Shown here piece after piece: positions 7,181 to 17,029 of a stretch of 64,000 nucleotides of DNA; position 1 is the first letter of the stretch; every line of letters starts with the position of its first letter. Source of the stretch: Streptomyces collinus Tu 365 (GTDB taxonomy: Bacteria > Actinomycetota > Actinomycetes > Streptomycetales > Streptomycetaceae). Made by a program: the position numbers and the translations under genes. Location: assembly GCF_000444875.1 (NCBI RefSeq), contig NC_021985.1, positions 1,798,001-1,862,000 on the forward strand, in the 5' to 3' direction. Under the pieces are notes generated by a model that did not search any database, was not told where the DNA came from, and worked only from the letters and a program-made list of their open reading frames with translations.

Positions 7181-8674
7181 TCACTTCTCTGCCGCCGGCA
7201 CGACGTCCGGGGCGGCGGTCGCGAGGCGGGAACGGCGGTAGCCGTACCCGAAGTAGAACACGAGCCCCACGGCCATCCAGACTCCGAACACGACCCAGGT
7301 CACGGCGGACAGGCTGCCCATCATCCACACACAGAAGGCGAAGCCCAGCGCGGGCAGCACCGGCGACAGCGGGACGCGGAAGGTGCGCTCCATGCCCGGG
7401 CGGGTCCGGCGCAGCACCACGACGGCGACGTTGACCAGAGCGAAGGCGAACAGCGTGCCGATACTGGTGGCGTCGGCGAGCTGGCCCAGCGGGACGGCGG
7501 CGGCCAGGACACCGCAGAACAGGGAGACGATCACCGTGTTGGCGCGCGGGGCGCCGGTCTTCGGGTGCACCCTGGCGAAGATCTTGGGCACCAGACCGTC
7601 GCGCGACATCGCGAAGAGGATGCGGGTCTGGCCGTAGAGCACGGTGAGGACGACGCTCGCGATGGCGATGACGGCGCAGAAGGCCAGCAGCGTGCCCCAG
7701 AAGCTCTGGCCGGTGACGTCCTTCATGATCTGGGCGAGCGCGGCCTCGGAGTCGTTGAACTGCCGCCACGGCTTCGCGCCGACGGCGACCGCCGCGACCA
7801 GCACGTACAGGGCGGTCACGATGACCAGGGACAGCATGATGGCGCGGGGCAGGTCGCGCTGGGCGTTCTTGGCCTCCTCACCGGCGGTGGAGGCGGCGTC
7901 GAAGCCGATGTAGGAGAAGAACAGCGTGGCACCGGCCGCGCTGACGCCCGCCATGCCGAGCGGCATGAAGTGCGCGTAGTTGCCGGACTTGAAGCCCATG
8001 AAGCCGATGGTGCAGAACAGCACCAGCGCGGCGATCTTCACGCACACCATGATGGTGTTGGCCCGCGCGGACTCCTTGGCACCGCCGAGCAGGAACACCA
8101 TGGCGAGGATGACGACGATCAGGGCCGGCAGGTTGAAGACGCCGCCGTCGACGCCGGGCGGGTTCGCCAGGGCCTTCGGGATGGTGACGCCGATGGTGCC
8201 GTCCAGCAGCTCGTTGAGGTACTCGCCCCAGCCGACCGCCACGGCGGCCACCGAGACGCCGTACTCCAGCAGCAGGCACCAGCCGCAGACCCAGGCGATG
8301 AGTTCGCCCATGGTCGCGTACGCGTACGAGTACGAGGATCCGGCCACCGGGATGGTGCCCGCCAGCTCGGCGTAGGACAGCGCCGAGAACAGCGCGGTGA
8401 GGCCGGCGATCACGAAGGAGAGGGTGACGGCCGGGCCCGCCTTCGGCACGGCCTCGCCGAGGACGACGAAGATGCCGGTGCCCAGCGTGGCACCGATGCT
8501 GATCATCGTCAGCTGCCACAGTCCGAGGGAGCGGCGCAGCGACCCTCCCTCACCCTGGCCGCCCTCCGCGACCAGGCGTTCGACGGGCTTGCGTCGCATG
8601 AGGCGCGCGGCGACGCCCGGGGACGCGGGGGCTGCCGTTCTCTCGTTCTGCGGGGGTGCGCCTTGGTCGAGCAC
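7181..8674 (-). CDS. amino acid permease (APC superfamily, cationic amino acid transporter type)
   Basis: A 497-residue polytopic membrane protein with about twelve hydrophobic segments. The N-terminal hallmark of the APC family is clear: LTMISIGATLGTGIFVVLG, followed by GPAVTLSFVIAGLTALFSALSYAELA. The motif FSYIGFDAASTAGEEAKNAQRDLPRAI is typical of the cationic amino acid transporter (CAT/YfnA) branch. The GTG at 8674 follows AAGGAG with eight-base spacing; a longer frame upstream lacks a ribosome site. An Lrp-family regulator follows 27 bases later. The substrate is uncertain within amino acids. Confidence 0.88.
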   Translation of the reverse strand: MLDQGAPPQNERTAAPASPGVAARLMRRKPVERLVAEGGQGEGGSLRRSLGLWQLTMISIGATLGTGIFVVLGEAVPKAGPAVTLSFVIAGLTALFSALSYAELAGTIPVAGSSYSYAYATMGELIAWVCGWCLLLEYGVSVAAVAVGWGEYLNELLDGTIGVTIPKALANPPGVDGGVFNLPALIVVILAMVFLLGGAKESARANTIMVCVKIAALVLFCTIGFMGFKSGNYAHFMPLGMAGVSAAGATLFFSYIGFDAASTAGEEAKNAQRDLPRAIMLSLVIVTALYVLVAAVAVGAKPWRQFNDSEAALAQIMKDVTGQSFWGTLLAFCAVIAIASVVLTVLYGQTRILFAMSRDGLVPKIFARVHPKTGAPRANTVIVSLFCGVLAAAVPLGQLADATSIGTLFAFALVNVAVVVLRRTRPGMERTFRVPLSPVLPALGFAFCVWMMGSLSAVTWVVFGVWMAVGLVFYFGYGYRRSRLATAAPDVVPAAEK

Positions 8675-8822
8675 GCGCGGGCTCCTTATCGCTGCCGGTC
8701 GATGCGGGCGGGGACGGGCGGGAGCCCCGCAGGGGCAGGGACCCGCCGAGCGGAGTCCCCGCCGCGCCACGTACAGCGCAGCACACTACGGGGGACCGCT
8801 TCACGGGCGTAATGCAGCAACC

Positions 8823-8903
8823 TTGCGCGCCCGGGCATCATCCTTGCGTTCATCCGCCCGGAACGCCGATTCGTTGCGCCCACGCTCACGACCGTTGCGC
8901 AAC
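8823..8903. promoter_or_regulatory. array of four phased TTGCG half-sites, candidate Lrp/AsnC operator
   Basis: TTGCG occurs at 8823, 8844, 8874 and 8895, giving spacings of 21, 30 and 21 bases, that is two, about three and two helical turns. The first lies in the short inverted repeat GCAACCTTGC (8817-8826) and the last in the palindrome GTTGCGCAAC (8894-8903). The array is about 150-230 bases upstream of the permease start, in a 392-base gap. Regularly phased sites are what Lrp-type octamers wrap. Assignment to the Lrp gene downstream of the permease is inference. Confidence 0.5.
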
Positions 8904-8987
8904 CCCCTCACCAGCGCCTTTTACGGAGTCTTGAGGAGCACGGCGCGGCGTACGGACCGGCGCGCCACCGCACGGGCCCCGGGAACG

Positions 8988-9036
8988 CCGACGGCCCCCG
9001 CGCCCTCCCGGTCGGGAAGGGGGCGAGGGCCGTCGG
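8988..9036 (-). terminator. terminator downstream of guaB1
   Basis: The arms CCGACGGCCC (8988-8997) and GGGCCGTCGG (9027-9036) pair, with CCCTCCC/GGGAAGGG pairing inside. The hairpin begins about 30 bases past the guaB1 stop codon. Confidence 0.75.
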
Positions 9037-9066
9037 CCGGGGCGGCACGGGCCGGCCCGCGGCGGC

Positions 9067-10578
<1,512 letters not shown>

Positions 10579-10642
10579 TCATTCTCCCATGACGCACGCG
10601 CTGTCCGGCCCTCACAGAACCTCCAGGCCCGGCGGAGAGGGG

Positions 10643-10972
10643 CTAGGAGGATCCTCCAAGGGCCAGGACGACGGCGAGCCGGGGCGTGCGGTCGACGGCC
10701 TCGGCGAACACGTCCTGCGCGGTCTGCCACTCGCCGGGGGCCGCGTCCGCGTACGGCCGCCAGCCCCGCACGACGACCAGCATCCCGCGCTCGACGGCGG
10801 TCCCGGGCCACACCGTGTGGTCGCCGAGGGAGTCCGCGAGCGCGTCCCAGTTGCGGCCGAACCAGTCGGGCAGCGCCAGCGCCCGGGCGGCGCGGTCCAT
10901 CAGGCCGGCCTTGTCGGTGACGCCCGTGAGGTCGAGGGTGACCACGAGCCGGTCCGTCAGGTCTTCGCTCAT
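10643..10972 (-). CDS. barstar-family ribonuclease inhibitor
   Basis: A 109-residue small acidic protein with the barstar fold signature: VVTLDLTGVTDKAGLMDRAARALALPDWFGRNWDALADSL, where the FGxNWDAL helix is the part that plugs the RNase active site in known complexes. Its ATG overlaps the stop codon of the RNase gene (ATGA at 10969-10972), so enzyme and inhibitor are translationally coupled. Expected role: neutralise any RNase that stays in the cytoplasm. Pairing with the adjacent enzyme is inferred from gene order. Confidence 0.85.
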   Translation of the reverse strand: MSEDLTDRLVVTLDLTGVTDKAGLMDRAARALALPDWFGRNWDALADSLGDHTVWPGTAVERGMLVVVRGWRPYADAAPGEWQTAQDVFAEAVDRTPRLAVVLALGGSS

Positions 10973-11424
10973 CTCAGCACCGCCCGGAACGAGTTGTAGT
11001 GGTCATCCGTGTAGTAGACCTCCCCGCGCCGGCCGGTGACGAGCCGCCGCGCCCCGCGGTCGTGCGCGCCGGGGGTGGGCACCGTGTACTCGTGGTAGTA
11101 GCCGCGCGGGTGGCCGGGCAGCAGCCGCTCCAGGTTCCCGAAGACGATGCCGTCCCTGGCGTACGGGAAGGGTCCGCCCCGGTCGATGAGGGCGAGGGTG
11201 CGCCGGGCCTCGGCCGGGAGCCGGGACTCCGGCACGGTGGCCGTGCCCCGGGCCCATGCGGGCGTGGACACGCCCGAGGCCGGCGCGGTGCCCGCGGTCG
11301 TGCCCGGGTCCGTGCCGGGTGAGCACCCCGCCAGCAGGGCGCACAGGCAGACCAGCAGCCCCGCGAGGGCGCGCAGGAGCCGCGGCAGCCGCGGGAGCGG
11401 TCGGGGGGCGGGACGGGGCAGCAT
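10969..11424 (-). CDS. membrane-anchored (lipoprotein) guanyl-specific ribonuclease, barnase/RNase Sa family
   Basis: A 151-residue RNase with an unusual export signal. Residues 12-33 are hydrophobic and end in the lipobox LAGC (31-34), so Cys34 is probably lipidated. A Thr/Ala/Pro-rich linker leads to a microbial RNase domain from about residue 65: GIVFGNLERLLPGHPRGYYHEYTV, then RGARRLVTG and YYTDDHYNSF. By spacing to RNase Sa the likely catalytic residues are Glu112, Arg127 and His142. It cleaves RNA after guanosine if it behaves like the family. Most Streptomyces members are freely secreted. The downstream barstar gene overlaps it. Confidence 0.85.
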   Translation of the reverse strand: MLPRPAPRPLPRLPRLLRALAGLLVCLCALLAGCSPGTDPGTTAGTAPASGVSTPAWARGTATVPESRLPAEARRTLALIDRGGPFPYARDGIVFGNLERLLPGHPRGYYHEYTVPTPGAHDRGARRLVTGRRGEVYYTDDHYNSFRAVLR

Positions 11425-11550
11425 GCCGCCGATGCTGCCACGCCCGTCCCGTCACGTCCGCCGTGCGACCCACCGCGGGTCCGTCATGCCCGCCGGCGAC
11501 CCACCGGGGGGACCCGTCAGGTGCGGCGCGCGGACTGTCGCGGAGCTGCC

Positions 11551-12594
11551 TCAGTGACCGTCCGGGTCCGCCCGGCTGAGGGCGGGCTTCGGGGTCGGGC
11601 CCGCCGTCATCAGGTAGTCGGCCGCCGAGGTGTCGGTCACCAGGCTGGTGACCAGACCCGAGCGCAGCACCGCGTCGATCGCGGACGCCTTGCGCTGGCC
11701 GCCGGCGATCGCCACGACCTCCGGGATACGGCGCAGCTGGTCGGTCTTGACCGTGATGCACCGCTCCCCCAGGTCGCGCCCGATCCGGCGGCCCTCGGCG
11801 TCGAAGAGGTGCGCGGACATCTCGGCGGCGACACCGAGCGACGCGTAGTGCGCGCGCTCCTCGTCGCTGAGCATGTCGTGCACGGTCGAGATGCCGGGCT
11901 CCCAGGAGCCGATGGAGACGCAGGCGACCGTGACCTTGTCGAAGTACTCGAAGGCCCGGGCGATGCCGGTCTGGTGGCGCAGCGCCCCGGCGGTGGCCGC
12001 GTCCGGCAGCAGCATCGGCGCGTAGATGGGGTGGGCGTCGCCGCCCGAGACCTGGGCGGCGCGGCGCACCGCCTCGACCGAGCCGCGCTCGGCGGTCCCG
12101 GCGTCGTACACGCCCGTCAGCTGCACCACCGTGCACGGCGGCAGCCGGTCGAGCGCCGCCGCCATGTGGATGGTGGAGCGGCCCCAGGCCAGGCCGAGCA
12201 CGTCCCCCTCGTTGACGAGCTCGCCGAGCAGGTCGGCCGCGACCTCGCCCAGGTTCTCCGGGTCGGGGGTCTCCTCCGCCTCGGCCGGGGACTCGACCAC
12301 GACGGCGTGCCTGAGGCCGTAGCGGGCGCGGAGCGCGTCGGAGCGCTCTGCGTCCAGCTCGGCCGGGACGCGGATCTCGATCCGAACGAGATCCCGTTCG
12401 AGGGCGGTCTCCAGGACCCGGGCCACCTTGAAGCGGCTGACGCCGAACTCCTCGGCGATCTGGATCTTGGACTTGCCCTCGAGGTAGAAGCGGCGGGCCA
12501 TGGCCGCCGCCTGCACCAGCTCAGCGGGTCCCATCCGCATGGCTGACCGGCCCGCCGACATACCCGACACGGCGATCTCCTCACTGCTGTTCAC
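11551..12594 (-). CDS. SorC/DeoR-type sugar-binding transcriptional regulator
   Basis: A 347-residue regulator. Residues about 25-70 contain a helix-turn-helix (GKSKIQIAEEFGVSRFKVARVLETAL), followed by the SorC sugar-phosphate-binding domain (GLAWGRSTIHMAAALDRLPP, then VTVACVSIGSWEPGISTVHDM and DAEGRRIGRDLGERCITV). Effectors in this family are phosphorylated sugars. The gene follows rpe by 90 bases on the same strand, which suggests a link to pentose-phosphate or sugar metabolism, but the target genes are not evident. The reading frame opens at a GTG at 12594. A GTG eight codons in has the better ribosome site (GAGGAG, six-base spacing), so the true protein may be eight residues shorter. Confidence 0.85.
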   Translation of the reverse strand: MNSSEEIAVSGMSAGRSAMRMGPAELVQAAAMARRFYLEGKSKIQIAEEFGVSRFKVARVLETALERDLVRIEIRVPAELDAERSDALRARYGLRHAVVVESPAEAEETPDPENLGEVAADLLGELVNEGDVLGLAWGRSTIHMAAALDRLPPCTVVQLTGVYDAGTAERGSVEAVRRAAQVSGGDAHPIYAPMLLPDAATAGALRHQTGIARAFEYFDKVTVACVSIGSWEPGISTVHDMLSDEERAHYASLGVAAEMSAHLFDAEGRRIGRDLGERCITVKTDQLRRIPEVVAIAGGQRKASAIDAVLRSGLVTSLVTDTSAADYLMTAGPTPKPALSRADPDGH

Positions 12595-12638
12595 ACTCTG
12601 GATTCGCCGTTCATCCTTGCAGATCCGGCGCGACTGCT

Positions 12639-12654
12639 CCGCCCTGATGGGCGG
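12639..12654 (-). terminator. small hairpin downstream of rpe
   Basis: CCGCCC-TGAT-GGGCGG is a perfect six-base stem with a four-base loop, 30 bases past the rpe stop. It is short, so it may be only a weak terminator. Confidence 0.35.
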
Positions 12655-12684
12655 CCTACATTCAACCGTTCACATAGCCGTGGC

Positions 12685-13371
12685 TCAGTGGTCGCATGCC
12701 CAGGATGCCTGGGCGGTGGCCGCGTCCGCCTGGTTGCGCAGTGCACGTACCGCCTCCGCCGGGTCCTTCGCCCCGTAGACCGCCGACCCGGCGACGAAGA
12801 CGTCCGCCCCCGCGTCCGCGCAGCGCTCGATCGTGGAGGCCGACACACCGCCGTCGACCTGCAGCCACAGCTCGAGTCCGTGCTTGCCGATCAGCTCGCG
12901 GGTGCGGCGGATCTTGGGGAGCATGATGTCGAGGAAGGCCTGGCCGCCGAAGCCCGGCTCGACCGTCATGATCAGCAGCATGTCGAGCTCGGGGAGCAGG
13001 TCCTCGTACGGCTCGATCGGCGTCGCGGGCTTGAGCGCCATGGAGGCGCGGGCGCCCTTGGCGCGGATCTCCCGGGCGAGCCGTACGGGCGCGGCCGCCG
13101 CCTCCACGTGGAAGGTGACGGAGGAGGCGCCCGCCTCGACGTACTGGGGGGCCCAGCGGTCCGGGTCCTCGATCATCAGGTGGCAGTCCAGCGGGGTGCC
13201 CGTGGCGCGGGCCAGTGACTCCACGACCGGCACGCCGAGCGTGAGGTTCGGGACGAAATGGTTGTCCATGACGTCGACGTGGAGCCAGTCGGCTCCCTCG
13301 ACCGCCCGCGCCTCGTCCGCGAGGCGGGCGAAGTCGGCGGACAGGATGCTGGGGTTGATCTGCGCGGCCAT
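12685..13371 (-). CDS. rpe: ribulose-phosphate 3-epimerase
   Basis: A 228-residue TIM-barrel enzyme that interconverts ribulose 5-phosphate and xylulose 5-phosphate in the pentose phosphate pathway. Signature segments are present in order: [39 protein letters not shown], the phosphate-loop [10 protein letters not shown], and [10 protein letters not shown]. The metal-binding His and Asp residues of these motifs are intact. Length is normal for the family. The C-terminus ([15 protein letters not shown]) extends slightly past the barrel. A SorC regulator follows on the same strand. Confidence 0.96.
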   Translation of the reverse strand: MAAQINPSILSADFARLADEARAVEGADWLHVDVMDNHFVPNLTLGVPVVESLARATGTPLDCHLMIEDPDRWAPQYVEAGASSVTFHVEAAAAPVRLAREIRAKGARASMALKPATPIEPYEDLLPELDMLLIMTVEPGFGGQAFLDIMLPKIRRTRELIGKHGLELWLQVDGGVSASTIERCADAGADVFVAGSAVYGAKDPAEAVRALRNQADAATAQASWACDH

Positions 13372-13431
13372 GCCCCAAGCCTGCCATGTCGCTGCGCTCG
13401 GCAGTAACGGTGGTCTGTCGCGGTTGGGCTA

Positions 13432-13533
13432 CGGCTGCCGGCCGGTGGGGGCTGGTCGCGCAGTTCCCCGCGCCCCTTGACGAGTTTCGGCTGCCGGCCG
13501 GTGGGGGCTGGTCGCGCAGTTCCCCGCGCCCCT
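13432..13533. repeat. two identical tandem copies of the dispersed repeat
   Basis: A 46-base unit beginning CGGCTGCCGGCCGG and ending in the core GCGCAGTTCCCCGCGCCCCT is present without mismatch at 13432-13477 and 13488-13533 (period 56). It lies in the 219-base gap between the rpe start and the rsmB stop. Outside the repeats I see no gene in this gap; it should hold the rpe promoter and the rsmB 3' end. Confidence 0.9.
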
Positions 13534-13590
13534 GAGGTGGGGACAGCCGGCCGGGAGCATCGGTGTCCTGGGGGCGCGCCTCTTCTCGGG

Positions 13591-15018
13591 TCAGGCGGTG
13601 CGGCGGATCAGGGACAGGTACATCGCGTCCGTGCCGTGCATGTGGGGCCAGAGCTGGATGTCCGGGCCGTCGCCGAGGGCGGGGACGTTGGGAAGGAGGG
13701 GGCGGGCGTCGACGAGTTCGGTGTCGGGGTACTGCTTGAGCACGTCGGCGACGACCGCCCTGGTCTCGGCGAGGTGCGGGGAACAGGTGGCGTAGCCGAC
13801 GATCCCGCCGACCCGCACCGAGTCGAGCGCGGTGCGCAGCAGGGCGCGCTGCAGCGGGGCGAAGTTCTCCAGGTCCTCCGGGCGTCGCCGCCACCTGGCC
13901 TCGGGCCGCCTGCGCAGGGCTCCCAGGCCGGTGCAGGGCACGTCCATCAGCACCCGGTCGAAGGTGCCGGGCCGCCACGGCGGCCGGGTGCCGTCGGCGG
14001 CGATCACCTGGTACGGCCCCGGGTTGCCGTCCAGGGCCTTGGCCACCAGGCCCGCCCGGTGCGGCTGCTTCTCGGAGGCGAGCAGCACGGCGCCGCGCTC
14101 GGCGGCGAGGGCGCCGAGCAGCGCCGCCTTGCCGCCGGGGCCCGCGCACCCGTCGAGCCACGCGCGGTCCGGACCGTCGAGCGGGGCGTTCGCGAGCGCG
14201 AGGGCGACCAGCTGGCTGCCCTCGTCCTGCACCCCGGCCCGCCCCTCGCGGATCGCCTCGACGGCTCCGGGCTCGCCGCCCTCGGTGAGCCGCACGGCGT
14301 ACGGGGACCAGCGCCCCGGCACGGCGGCCTCCTCCCGGAGCAGCTCGTCCGTCGTGGCCCGGCCCGGCCGGGCCACCAAGGTCACCTCGGGCCGCTCGTT
14401 GTCCGCCTCCAGCAGGTCCTCGATGCCGGCGCGGCCGCCGCCCAGGGAGTCCCACAGCGCGGAGACGACCCAGCGGGGGTGCGAGTGCACGACGGCGAGG
14501 TGGTCCTCGGGGTCCTCGTCGTAGGGCGGCGCGACCTTCTCCAGCCAGCCGTCCAGGTCGTTCTGCGCGACCTTGCGGAGCACGGCGTTGACGAACTTGG
14601 CCCGCCCGTCGCCCAGCACGACCCGTGCCAGCTCGACGGAGGCGGACACCGCCGCGTGCGTCGGGATCCGGGTCCCGAGCAGCTGGTGCGTGCCGAGGCT
14701 CAGCACGTCGAGCACCGGTGGGTCGACCTCGCGCAGCGGCCGGTCCACACAGGCCGCGATGACGGCGTCGTACGTGCCCTGCCTGCGCAGCGTCCCGTAC
14801 ACCAGCTCGGTGGCGAGGGCGGCGTCCCGCGCGTCGAACTTGTCCGGCCCCTCCTTCTCGCGCGCCTTGCGCAGCAGCGGGGGCAGCACCAGGTTGGCGT
14901 ACGCGTCGCGCTCGTCCACGGCGCGCAGCGCCTCGAAGGCGAGGATGCGGACGGGGTCCTTCTGGGGACGGCGGTAGGGCTTGGCGGGCCGGTGCGGCCG
15001 CCGGGACTGCTCGCTCAC
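13591..15018 (-). CDS. rsmB: 16S rRNA (cytosine-967-C5) methyltransferase RsmB
   Basis: A 475-residue enzyme that methylates C967 of 16S rRNA using S-adenosylmethionine. Residues about 20-165 form the NusB-like RNA-binding domain (RILAFEALRAVDERDAYANLVLPPLL to KFVNAVLRKVAQ). The methyltransferase half has the SAM loop DGCAGPGGKAALL, the catalytic pair DVPCTGLGALRRRPEARWR and YATCSPHLAETRAVV. The GTG at 15018 follows GGAG at about nine bases; the longer frame to 15081 has no start support. It lies 109 bases downstream of fmt, an arrangement common in bacteria. Confidence 0.94.
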   Translation of the reverse strand: MSEQSRRPHRPAKPYRRPQKDPVRILAFEALRAVDERDAYANLVLPPLLRKAREKEGPDKFDARDAALATELVYGTLRRQGTYDAVIAACVDRPLREVDPPVLDVLSLGTHQLLGTRIPTHAAVSASVELARVVLGDGRAKFVNAVLRKVAQNDLDGWLEKVAPPYDEDPEDHLAVVHSHPRWVVSALWDSLGGGRAGIEDLLEADNERPEVTLVARPGRATTDELLREEAAVPGRWSPYAVRLTEGGEPGAVEAIREGRAGVQDEGSQLVALALANAPLDGPDRAWLDGCAGPGGKAALLGALAAERGAVLLASEKQPHRAGLVAKALDGNPGPYQVIAADGTRPPWRPGTFDRVLMDVPCTGLGALRRRPEARWRRRPEDLENFAPLQRALLRTALDSVRVGGIVGYATCSPHLAETRAVVADVLKQYPDTELVDARPLLPNVPALGDGPDIQLWPHMHGTDAMYLSLIRRTA

Positions 15019-15127
15019 GAAAAGGTGCTCCGGATGGGAAGAAGGGGGTGCGGTTCCCAGCGTACGTCGCGACGCGGTCACCCCCGCCGCCCGGGGCGGA
15101 GCGGGCGGCCGCCGTCGCGGCGGGCGC

Positions 15128-16060
15128 TCAGCCGCCGACGTGCTCGCCCTCGGCGATGCGCACCCCGCGCGCCCAGTCAGCCGCCCGCATCGGCTTCTTG
15201 CCCTGCGCCTGCACCCAGAGCAGCTCGACGGCGTAGGAGCCGGTGCCGACGTGCACGCTGTTCTTGCCGACGGCGAGCTGCCCGGGGGTGAGGTCGGTGC
15301 GCTCGGGCACCGGCACGGCCTGGACGATCTTGAGCCGCTCGCCCCGGAACGTGGTCCAGGCGCCGGGGGCCGGGGTGCAGCCGCGCACCACCCGGTCCAC
15401 GCGCAGCGCGGGCGTGGCCCAGTCCACCTGGGCGTCCTCGACGGTGATCTTGGGCGCGAGGGTGATGCCCTCCGCCGGCTGCGGCACCGCCTTCAGGGTG
15501 CCGTCCTCGATGCCGTCCATGGTGGCGGCCAGCAGTCCTGCGCCGGCGAAGGCGAGCCGGGTGAGCAGGTCACCGCTGGTGTCGGTGGGCCGGATCTCCT
15601 CGGTGACCGTGCCGTAGACGGGGCCGGAGTCGAGGCCCTCCTCGATGAGGAAGGTGGCGGCACCGGTGATCTCGTCGCCCGCCATCAGGGCGTGCTGCAC
15701 GGGCGCGGCCCCGCGCCAGGCGGGCAGCAGCGAGAAGTGCAGGTTGACCCAGCCGTGCGCCGGGATGTCCAGGGCGGCCCTGGGCAGCAGCGCGCCGTAG
15801 GCGACGACCGGGCAGCAGTCCGGGGCGATCTCCCGGAGCCGCTCCAGGAACGCGGGGTCCCGCGGCCTGACCGGCTTCAGCACCTCGATGCCGGCCTCCG
15901 CCGCCCGTTCGGCCACGGGCGAGGCGACCAGCCTGCGTCCGCGCCCTGCCGGTGCGTCGGGCCGCGTGACGACGGCGGCGACCTCGTGCCGCCCGGAGGC
16001 GATGAGGGCGTCCAGGGCGGGAACGGCGACCTCGGGGGTACCGGCGAAGACCAGCTTCAT
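15128..16060 (-). CDS. fmt: methionyl-tRNA formyltransferase
   Basis: A 310-residue enzyme that formylates initiator Met-tRNA using 10-formyltetrahydrofolate. It begins [19 protein letters not shown], carries the catalytic segment [20 protein letters not shown] (Asn, His) with the later Asp in [11 protein letters not shown], and has the C-terminal tRNA-binding domain from about residue 205. The ATG at 16060 is standard for the family; upstream in-frame codons are non-coding. rsmB lies downstream on the same strand. The def gene often found next to fmt is not here. Confidence 0.96.
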   Translation of the reverse strand: MKLVFAGTPEVAVPALDALIASGRHEVAAVVTRPDAPAGRGRRLVASPVAERAAEAGIEVLKPVRPRDPAFLERLREIAPDCCPVVAYGALLPRAALDIPAHGWVNLHFSLLPAWRGAAPVQHALMAGDEITGAATFLIEEGLDSGPVYGTVTEEIRPTDTSGDLLTRLAFAGAGLLAATMDGIEDGTLKAVPQPAEGITLAPKITVEDAQVDWATPALRVDRVVRGCTPAPGAWTTFRGERLKIVQAVPVPERTDLTPGQLAVGKNSVHVGTGSYAVELLWVQAQGKKPMRAADWARGVRIAEGEHVGG

Positions 16061-16263
16061 GGGCGGGATCGGGCCTCTCGGGCGGGGGTTGGACGGGCAG
16101 CGCACCAGTCTATGGCCCGCGCCTGACCACCGCCCCGCCGGCCACGGGCGGAGGGCTCCCCGGGAGCGGTGGTGCACGAAGGGGAGGGCGGCGTACGCAT
16201 ATGCCTGTACGCCCCCAGCCCGTGACCAGCGGAGCGCCTACGCGTTGGTCAAGAAAGAGTTGA

Positions 16264-16878
<615 letters not shown>

Positions 16879-16896
16879 CCGGCACCGGCCACCCCG

Positions 16897-16920
16897 CCCT
16901 CCCGGCCCCCTCCGGGAGGG
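16897..16920. terminator. terminator downstream of the helix-turn-helix gene
   Basis: CCCTCCCGG-CCCCCT-CCGGGAGGG is a perfect nine-base stem, 18 bases after the stop codon. Confidence 0.7.
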
Positions 16921-16952
16921 CACCGAAAAACACCGCCCAAGCATCCCCACCC

Positions 16953-16985
16953 AGGGGCGCGGGGAACTGCGCGCCCAGCCCCCAC
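16953..16985. repeat. dispersed repeat copy, inverted orientation
   Basis: AGGGGCGCGGGGAACTGCGC (16953-16972) is the exact reverse complement of the core found at 6.59 and 13.4-13.5 kb. It is followed by the matching flank GCCCAGCCCCCACCA. It sits in the gap between the convergent helix-turn-helix gene and priA. Confidence 0.85.
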
Positions 16986-17029
16986 CACCCCGCACCCAAA
17001 ACGCCCCCCCCCCCGCCGGGACGGCACCC

